Of a stretch of 64,000 bases of DNA, positions 56,401 through 64,000 are shown one piece after another. The stretch lies in NCBI GenBank assembly GCA_942159475.1, contig OW804097.1, positions 118,790,013 through 118,854,012 of the forward strand, in the 5' to 3' direction. Every line of letters begins with the position of its first letter. The stretch's first letter is position 1. The position numbers and the translations under genes were made by a program. The notes beneath the pieces were generated by a model, which searched no databases, had not been told where the DNA came from, and saw only the letters and a program-made list of their open reading frames with translations. The stretch is from Sthenelais limicola. Lineage: Eukaryota > Annelida > Polychaeta > Phyllodocida > Sigalionidae.

Positions 56401-59400
56401 ATCCAGTCCCATAAGGTGGCCAAGACCGTGCGGCATGAAGACTGCACCAAGACGTACTTTCATCATGTCCTCTATCTCCCCAGTGATCAGACCGCCATCA
56501 CGGAGTCCCTCCAGCATGTTCCTCTCAGATAACAAGTGCATGTCCGCCCATTTCACTCCTATACATTTGAGAACAAAGTGCAATAGAGTTTTAACTCAAT
56601 AAATATATACTTACTGGTTATTAACATGCATTCTAATGGAAAGAAAATTAACATATGAAATCTAATGGAAAGAACCTGAAATAATTAAAATCCATATCTG
56701 ATTATTCTAAGGCAAATTATTTGCAAGGTAAATAGGAATAAATATCAAGATACAAGCCAAGGTCTTCTTGTTTACTACATGAACATAATATTTTAAACTG
56801 ATTCACTGCAGTTTGATGACCAAAAAATATCAGATTCTGAGAAACAGTTGAAAATATTTGACAGTTTTAGAAGTTTTAAAAAAAATACCAAAAACGTGCA
56901 TCCCTGAACTAACCTTGTTTGCATGCAGCTAGTACAGCACGACTAGCTTTATATACAGCATTGTAAACAACCTTCTGGTTAGCAGTGAACTTTCCATTTG
57001 CAGGGTAGGAGCAAGTGATGTCGGAGGTGTAGCAGTAGTATTCGCCTCCCATATCTAACAAACTGAAATATGTGTATAAATATCGATTGACTTGGATTCG
57101 GATCTTCAAGAAATGAACCCCTAAAATATAAATTGCCTCAACGGGGAAAAATACTTAGTTTAATTATCCAAAGGACAACTCAGATGGTGGCATTTTTTTT
57201 CACTTTTTTCAAGAGAGCGCTACCTAGCCTGTCCGACGTTTCGGACCAGTGATTATTTAAGGGACTTCTAAGTTACGAGTCATTTTTTATAACAAAGAAA
57301 AGAAGGAAAAAATTACTCCTATAGACACAGCAAAAAACAACCAAAAAGTTACTGTGCAGCGACGATAGTTTTTTTTTACAAAATATTATAACACTGATTA
57401 AGGATATATATCATGGCTAAGTTAGAATGAAATTAGGAAAAGTAAAGTACCCAGAAGTGGTATATGAATAACAAACTTACCACATGTCCCCATCCCGAAG
57501 CATTTTGTCATTGGGAGCACCAGCGTGACCGTAATGTAGGATTGAGGCGTTGTGACCACTGGAATATTCATAAGTGAAATATCAACATAAAATTATATTA
57601 TATTTTTTGTGGGTAGCATTGAAGCTAAGGCCTCTTGCCTTGTCTGATATAATTATATTATGAAGGACAGGTGAGTGAGTGAGTGAGTGGGATTGGTTGC
57701 TTTACGCCCTTATCAACACATTTAATATGGTTATATCAAGGGCGGGAGAGCTGCGAGGAAGGCAGTTTATGATCATACCCAGGAAATAGAGATAGAGAAG
57801 AAGGGAGAGAGAGACAGAGAAAAGAGACAGAAAGGCACTTTATGGTCTTACCCAGGACCATTATGAAGGACAGTGGGAGTGATCAGGTCTTAGATTTTAC
57901 CAGCTCACCATAATCATAATTACAGGAAAGATTTAGAAATAACCACGGCCCACCATTGCACCAGGCTACGCATGAAAATATCCATGGTGGATACTAAGTT
58001 TTTTCTATGCATATTATTTAAATAATGTATTGGCCTCAACAACAAAATATAAAAAAAACACTGTAATTAATGGTTAACTTGATCGTAGATCGAAGATGAT
58101 CACTGGAACACTATATCATAAGGTCACAATAGGCAGGTCCGATATAAAATTGTACTGAAGTCATAATTACAGGAATTATTAAGAAATAAAAGTCTTTAAC
58201 AGACTTTAATTGGAATCTCGATGGGAATAGGAGGAGAATAGTTATACAATAGGGATGGAGTATTTATAAATTAGTAGCTATGGTAACCAAAGTTACACAA
58301 TTTTGATATACCCCCTTTATTTCTACTTAAATAAATATTCCCTGAAGAAGGTTCGACTGAGAACCGAAACGTTGGAATCACACCTTAAATTAACTATACG
58401 TTAATAACAAACCACTTCATAAAACCTGCTGTTGTCCAGTTAAATGTATTTATAAATGATATCGTATAAAAGTAGCCGTATTTACCTGCCGCAGATACAT
58501 GTGTATGCCACGTGCCTCATACCGCCGTTTGCATAGACATACTGTTGGAAAATACTGAAAAATATCAACCAATAAAAGGCTGTCATATAAAGTTTCCCAT
58601 TTTTTTCTTATTTATTTTTGTAGAGGATCGGTGGACTAATTAGAATTAAATTCCTTATTAACATCACTGGATATAAATAAATAATGAGGTTAATACAGCC
58701 TGGATGCGATATCCAAGCAACAAGAGCACGAACAAGGGTACGAATGAGGTCCTAGTAACCCACGTCTGAAGAATGTGCCGTACTTCAGTTGCATGGTAGC
58801 TTTAACGGGGGAAGATGGTTGTTTTCGTTTCGTGAGAATAATATAAAGTTTCCCAACTATGTTTTAACATTATGTCGAATCTAAATACAAATCAATGACT
58901 TGTGAAGGCATCTTTGTTTGATGTGATTATATAATAATTATATCAAACATTTAAACAATTACACATTACAAATTAAAACAGTTTAGTCTTTATGGACGTA
59001 AATAAATCGAGAGTGACTTGACTTATCGCGTGTACCCATAAGTCACATTGTATAAAGAGAGCAATGATTTCACTAACCTTTCAAGCTGGTACTCTTGCAT
59101 GTTTGGTCTAACCCTACGCATGACCTGAGAAATATTGAGAGAAATGAATCAAAGAATTGTTTATGATGTACAAATCATAACCGAACAAAGCTGTTCAACA
59201 GTCGTATATTTGACAATAAAAGTGAAGTGAAAAAATTTTCTTACCTCTTTATGGGCGTCGCTGCTGACTCTATTGGTATAACGCATCACCTCTTTCTCAA
59301 GTTCCGTTTTGTGGACGCGGCTGAAGTTGTTACAAAATTAACGGTGAAATACACTTATTCTTTTGATTACAGTATTTGAAAAGACAAGACAGAATCTTAC

Positions 59401-62400
59401 TTGAAATAACCTACACAGGACGCGATGGGTCGCATATATGGGTCAGCTTGTCAGAAAATGTACAATTCGCCTTCACCAATCCTCTCAAATAACCCACATT
59501 TAAGACAAAAATGAGCTTTAAAATGCAGTTTAACATAACAGAACAGATACTTTAAATCAATGCAATACTAAATAAACTCAGATACACCCCACATTTATCA
59601 TTTTTTTAGCAGAATTTAGCAGAAATTACTAAATATGTAAACTGCCAATTGTACAGTTTCTGAAGATCTGACCCATATATAGGTGATAATTTAGGACAAG
59701 AGTTCATACTCACCACTCAGCCATCGTTGGATGTAGAATCGTGTTGTTGACAGTGAATCTAAGAAAGTGGAGAAAGCAATGTTATATGGTATTCATTGGT
59801 AAGTGGAAAGAATAGGATCTGACAATTAAATTCAAGTCTTTCCTTCCAACAATAATGACTAAGCGGAATCTACGATAATTACATCGGTGAGCTGATATGC
59901 GGAGAAATCCAAGAACATATATTTTAAAATATGTTAAAATATTATTTGTTTTAATACAATAAAAATAGAACATAATGACATACTCGCTTATTCCGTCAAA
60001 GGCAGCTTCCTTCGTTGTTAAACCACTATCTGTGTTGAGACCTCTCTGAAAAAGATAAATGGGCTTTCAGAAAAACAACCAAAGCATCCTAAACTTAATC
60101 ACTCATATGGATTGTATTTATGCATTTCACGGAGCCTTGAAAAGGTTTCCCCATTGGTATCTATTAACATGCCCGGTCATGGTGATGTTAAGGCAATTAA
60201 TTTCCAACATCACCCACAAATTCTTTGTTCTCTTATATATCCATATCCATACGTGTAAGTGGAGTGACAGGACCGAGGTGAAAATCAGGCAATTAGCTTG
60301 ATCCTTGATAAATTTGGACTGGCAAATGCCATAACCCCTTTATAACTCCTGAATAAATAAAATGTTATACAAAAAAAGGCTAGGGTCTATCATAAAAGAC
60401 AAGGACATTTACCAGTGTCAAGAGTTGCTTTGGTTTCTTGGCTTTCAGCACATCGGCAATCTGTAGAAAATATTTTAAAAAAACATTTTAATCGGAATTA
60501 AATAGGCATACCCAGAGTATCCAGATCATCGTTTATATAAATTACACCATATTGAAGAAATGAGTAATTGAATTTCAAATTTCCTCACCTCGTCAACATA
60601 CTTGACTTCATCCAAGTCATATTTGCTCCGGAAATGTTCACAACTGTATATCCTGAAAAGATAAATGTATTGGTTCGTGTATCGAAGTACAAGAGTGTAT
60701 AAAAATGTATATATAAAGTACAAGAGTATATAAAAAAGTGTATATAAAGTACAAGTGTGTACAAAAATGTGTATATAAAGAGTGTATATTTTTGCAGCCT
60801 GACCTGGACTTTCTATAAGAACAAAATTGCACATAACAGAAAACAGAGCGATTTTTTTCAGACCACAATGGGAATTTTCATTAGTTAACTAACATTATTA
60901 TACACGCATTCAATACCGAGGCCCTGACAGCCGCTCATTACTTGTAACGTGGTATTGGACTAGTACATTACCGGCGCGTTGTCATGGCGACGCAAGTTTG
61001 GTGGCGTAAGTTTGCCGACGCAAGGTTGCCGACGCAAGTTTGCCAGTGCCAGTGCTTTCTTTCTCCATGTTTCAACTGTTTCTAGTTCCATTCCTCTTAT
61101 ACGAAACCAGATATTATGGTAAATTATGTTTTTTTGTTTTTTTTTTGTCCAACATCGGATCTTTATTCAAGAAGACAATTTATAACATGGGTATATGACA
61201 ACAGCTGTTAACATGAGAAAAAAAAGGGGGTGTCTGTTCAGGCCAGGTTCACCTTGTTTTTTTTTTAAAAAATACAGTACATGTTTTCTGATTAGTTATT
61301 GCTTCTATGCTTGCGATTACTTGAACTTTTTTGGAACTTTTTGTTCCCTTTTTTATATGTTTTTTGCTTTTCGTATTTTCTATCCATTCTTAGCACTTAA
61401 AGTGTTGTACTCTGCCTATATTTGTTTCCCCTGTCTTTAACAGTGGGCTATAGGTTTACATGAATTTCTCTCCACGGTTTGTACAGTTTTTTAGCCTTCG
61501 TGTTCTGTAACGCGGCTACTTGGAGGCCTGCAAGCCTTTTCCTAATTTCCACAATAAAGTTATCGAAATTTACAATGTTATTTCCAAACAGCCTCTGTCT
61601 GTGTATATATGACTTTCCTACTAAAAGGATATAGTTAATCATATAAGTTTTGGTACCCTTGCCTCTTAGGCCGAATATAATTTCTTTGCTAGTAAAATGA
61701 TGTCTTAAAATTGTACTGAAACCTATCCAGTTGGTGATCCAGTCCTTTATATCCGACCAGAACCTTTCTATTACTCTGCATTTATGAAAAAAATGTATGA
61801 TGTCGTCATGACGACCACAATAATCGCAATCTGGGAAATCTTTAATTCGGATGTTTTTTAGGTAGCTATTGCAGCAAATGTTCCTGTGTAGGACCTTATA
61901 TTGTAAAGCCTGCAATCTTACATCATTTGTAGTTTTGATGGGAAGGGAGAATATTTCTTTCCAAGTTTCTTCTCTGTTTAAATTATCTTCTATATTCAAG
62001 ATTGTGGCCCATTTGGCTAGTTTGTCGATGTCAATAACAATATTATCAATAAACATTATATACAGTGCTTTCGCGTTTGTTTTTAAAACATTCATTCTTT
62101 CATTGCCAATTCTGATTGGTAAATTATGTTATTATCTTTTTAATTAAGCACGTTTTACATGCAAATCTAGGCATGTATAATAATCAACTTATAGGACTCG
62201 TTGCCGCACGGACGCGTAAATAAAGGACTCGATCTTCGATCTCGTCCTTTATTTACGCGCCGTGCGGCAACTCGTCCAATAAGTGCTAAATATTAAATCA
62301 CCTGGGAAATCATGCGAAATTATATCGCGTATCCAAGTGCGATAAGTATAAAGATAGCGCGAAAATATCGCTACCCAAAGTAACCCCCTTGCAATGTATG

Positions 62401-63224
62401 AATGATGAAATCAAACATCCAACTACTTACTCCCCCATCCAAATCGCATACTCTTCTGGTAAACGTGGGATGAAGAGGATTGCCTTGCCGGTGTCCACTT
62501 CAAGGGCACCATAGCATCCTGGTTCCAGACCACCAAACAGCCAATGGAAATATGACTCCTATATGAGGGGAAACGAAGGAAATTGTGGTTCGTGTTAAGA
62601 TTCATTCCAACAAAATACTAAACTACTGTGGCATTTAATCTGTTACACAATACGACCAGTTTTTATTGCTCCAAGAGCTACCAAAGTTGAAGATAGGAGG
62701 GCAAGTGAAAATCTCTACGGCACCGATTTCAAATCCCTGTTGTGATGTCTACTTACAATGAAACAAGATACATACAGATCAGTGTGATTTCGTTTATAAT
62801 TCTGCAAATAAATTTGGGCAAGTGAAAAATTATGTTGAGCAAGTAAATCTTGGCAGCCACTTGCCCAATGGGCAAGTGAAGTTGGTAGGGTTTTTTTTCG
62901 AGCCTTGGGATTATACATCTTTCATGGGCACACCCTGAAAGAACTGGCGAATAATCAGACGTGGACATTTCCCTTTGTACATTTTAGTGTATTAAAGAAT
63001 ATAACAATCATCAGCCATAGAAATAGCTGTTCCTTACTTGTCTGAATGTGGTGACGGTCACGTCGGTGCAATAGCGTTGGAATTCATCTCCGCCTTGAAG
63101 AATGATTATGGCACCTTTCTCAACCTCTTTATTAGAGCGCAGAGCTTCACACAGGCGACGGTGATTCTGCCTATGTAATTCCATAGGAACGCGCAGGGTA
63201 TGGTCACCCAGGCTAAAAGCGCTC
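53443..63224 (-). CDS. PEPD: Xaa-Pro dipeptidase (prolidase), 5' end not found
   Basis: Cytosolic Mn-dependent peptidase that splits dipeptides ending in proline, recycling proline from collagen and other proteins. Exons (5' to 3'): 63038-63224, 62431-62558, 60589-60652, 60413-60460, 59984-60045, 59714-59758, 59245-59320, 59078-59124, 58486-58554, 57481-57558, 56914-57062, 56374-56558, 55354-55461, 54780-54863, 53443-53592. All are GT-AG and phases match; 492 complete codons plus stop, versus 493 residues in human. The first seen exon begins inside the codon before [13 protein letters not shown], so only a short N-terminal exon is missing, probably past the window edge. All five metal ligands are present: both Asp in [16 protein letters not shown], His in MPHGLGH, Glu in TVEPG and Glu in RIEDD. 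Also seen are YRYCTD-type and [10 protein letters not shown] motifs. Introns carry a LINE, two retroposons and several MITEs. Confidence 0.95.
53661..54074. mobile_element. MITE family C, copy 5
   Basis: Left ATATGTGATCCGTTTTAGGA, right TTTTCCTGGAACACATCACA. Interior in the same orientation as copy 1. In the last PEPD intron, immediately beside the family J element. Confidence 0.85.
54077..54491. mobile_element. MITE family J, copy 2
   Basis: Left CAGGGTCTCTGCGGGGCCTG, right CGCGCGGAGACCCTG, a 9-13 bp inverted repeat. Two GGCCTGG-AAAAGCC-TGGAATTT motifs lie near the two ends. Non-coding. The ends resemble hAT-type termini but no 8-bp duplication is readable. Confidence 0.7.
55543..55800 (-). 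mobile_element. (ATTCT)n-tailed retroposon fragment, copy 2
   Basis: On the minus strand the element ends GAGGCCTGTCGACCTGTTTG, CCTGGACAAATAAAAGAGTA and (TTCTA)n. It is longer than the copy at 46343; the upstream limit is uncertain. In the PEPD intron after the TVEPG-upstream exon region (between 55461 and 56374). Confidence 0.55.
57671..57859 (-). mobile_element. (CACT)n-tailed retroposon, copy 3, with target duplication
   Basis: A full 189-bp copy between ATTATGAAGGACAG at 57657-57670 and 57860-57873. Minus-strand order: GGTCCTGGGTAAGACCATAA, CT-rich part, GTTGATAAGGGCGTAAAGCA, CACTCACTCACTCACC tail. It is the best copy for defining the family. In a PEPD intron. Confidence 0.88.
58600..58840 (-). 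mobile_element. Poly(A)-tailed retroposon, copy 2, with target duplication
   Basis: Bounded by a 15-bp duplication ATATAAAGTTTCCCA at 58585-58599 and 58841-58855. The minus-strand body (ATGCAACTGAAGTACGGCAC, ACGTGGGTTACTAGGACC) matches the element at 33060; the A-rich end lies at the low-coordinate side. In a PEPD intron. Confidence 0.85.
59439..59675 (-). mobile_element. MITE family A, copy 13
   Basis: 237 bp; TGGGTCAGCTTGTCAGAAAA left, TCTGAAGATCTGACCCA right; CGCCTTCACCAATCCTCTCA side on the left. In a PEPD intron, 38 bp from an exon. Confidence 0.88.
60685..60787. repeat. ~33-bp tandem repeat beside a PEPD exon
   Basis: Three to four units of AAGTACAAGAGTGTATAAAA then ATGTATATATA, diverged by a few bases, starting 33 bp upstream (minus-strand sense) of the exon at 60589-60652. 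Confidence 0.8.
61131..62116 (-). mobile_element. 5'-truncated LINE (Tx1/L1-like), with target duplication
   Basis: Bounded by TGGTAAATTATGTT at 61117-61130 and 62117-62130. The minus strand carries a frame from the truncation point (62116) to a stop at 61448, about 222 residues with no interruption. It matches the usual end of a non-LTR reverse transcriptase: [19 protein letters not shown], then a zinc-binding [17 protein letters not shown] of zf-RVT type, then [11 protein letters not shown]. About 300 bp of 3' UTR and an A-rich tail (61131-61147) follow. It lies in a PEPD intron, same strand. No catalytic RT or endonuclease part remains. Confidence 0.9.
62194..62277. repeat. Near-perfect 84-bp hairpin
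   Basis: Left arm GGACTCGTTGCCGCACGG, A, CGCGTAAATAAAGGAC; right arm GTCCTTTATTTACGCG, CCGTGCGGCAACTCGTCC. Only a TCGATCTTCGATCTC loop and two small differences break the symmetry. In a PEPD intron, next to the LINE. Confidence 0.85.
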
Positions 63225-64000
63225 CTATCAAACAAAACAACATCCAAATTCATAACAGGAATTGTATCTACATTCACTAACACTTCAATTGATTAAATGT
63301 TGCTGGACTTATACGATTCATCTGTCACACATAAAACAACATAGCAAAATGTTATAATCATCAGTAAAGGAAATCCAAACATGTCTTCCATAATTATCAA
63401 TTTTCAATCTTATCATTAAATTTTATTTACTAATATAATTCAATTATACATGCCAATTAGGTGGATTTCGTCCAGTATAGTATGATCATATTTTTATTAG
63501 ACAGATTAATGTAGATTATATGAATAATTAACATACATGTACTATGAAATGATATAATCAAAATTATTGGAGACGCATGCAGAGAAACCACATCATAGAT
63601 AAAAACATTAAATAACGACTTGATATTAGCACCAATAGATAGGCTACCGTAACAAGATCCTGGACCAAAAATCGTTTTAGTGGGAGTGAACTGAAGACAT
63701 GTACACTTCGGAGATTAAATCTATAACCGTATATAAAAACTGTACTATGATGTCTCTATTCAGCCCTTTAAATAATGGGCATGTTAAAAAAGGTTAAAGT
63801 TTAAATGTTATAAAGAAGATAAAGCTATATCAGCTAATGTATACTGTACGACACTTTGATAATATTGTCCTTGTACTACATGAGAACACCAGGATTTCCT
63901 GTAATTGTGTGCAATAAAACTTAAAGAAAAACAAAAACCCAAAGGGGCTATTTTAATTGCATGGATATAGATAATTTGATGTTTTTGGCAAGCAAACCGC
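63225..64000. other. PEPD intron/5' side to the window end
   Basis: AT-rich. I looked for a first PEPD exon (an ATG followed by a phase-2 donor on the minus strand) and found nothing convincing. No repeat recognised. Confidence 0.4.

Overview
This is AT-rich, intron-rich animal nuclear DNA. It holds three conserved multi-exon housekeeping genes with GT-AG introns, one intronless membrane-anchored methyltransferase gene, one possible small two-exon gene, and very many short transposon-derived repeats. The window gives no direct species label. A dispersed repeat built on GAGTGAGTGAG plus a TTTACGCC motif resembles a repeat style known from molluscs, so a marine lophotrochozoan (probably a mollusc) is my best guess, from memory only.

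Layout. 1-23.7 kb: no recognisable conserved gene. It contains several miniature inverted-repeat elements (MITEs), a possible solo LTR, and a candidate two-exon gene on the minus strand at 10.4-10.9 kb with a TATA box upstream. 23.7-24.9 kb: single-exon FkbM-type methyltransferase (minus). 26.9-36.6 kb: complete RMI1 (minus, 13 coding exons, 603 codons plus stop), rebuilt exon by exon with matching intron phases; a 66-bp tandem repeat starts right after its stop codon. 36.6-41.7 kb: intergenic, with a TTAA-flanked MITE. 41.7-50.0 kb: complete CTP synthase (plus, 15 coding exons, 629 codons plus stop). 50-53.4 kb: intergenic/3' region with three MITEs. 53.4-63.2 kb: PEPD (prolidase, minus, 15 exons seen; the first coding exon was not found and probably lies beyond the window).

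The genes are unrelated in function: RMI1 in DNA double-Holliday-junction dissolution, CTPS in pyrimidine nucleotide synthesis, PEPD in dipeptide and proline recycling. I see no operon-like or defence-system arrangement.

The striking content is the repeats. One ~237-bp MITE family has 13 copies, seven of them in introns of the three genes. A second ~410-bp family has five copies and a ~110-bp foldback family has four. Two retroposon families carry readable target-site duplications. A 5'-truncated LINE with an uninterrupted reading frame sits between 14-bp target-site duplications in a PEPD intron. Several cases of one element inserted inside another give a relative order of insertion. All assignments are by eye; I ran no alignment or database search.
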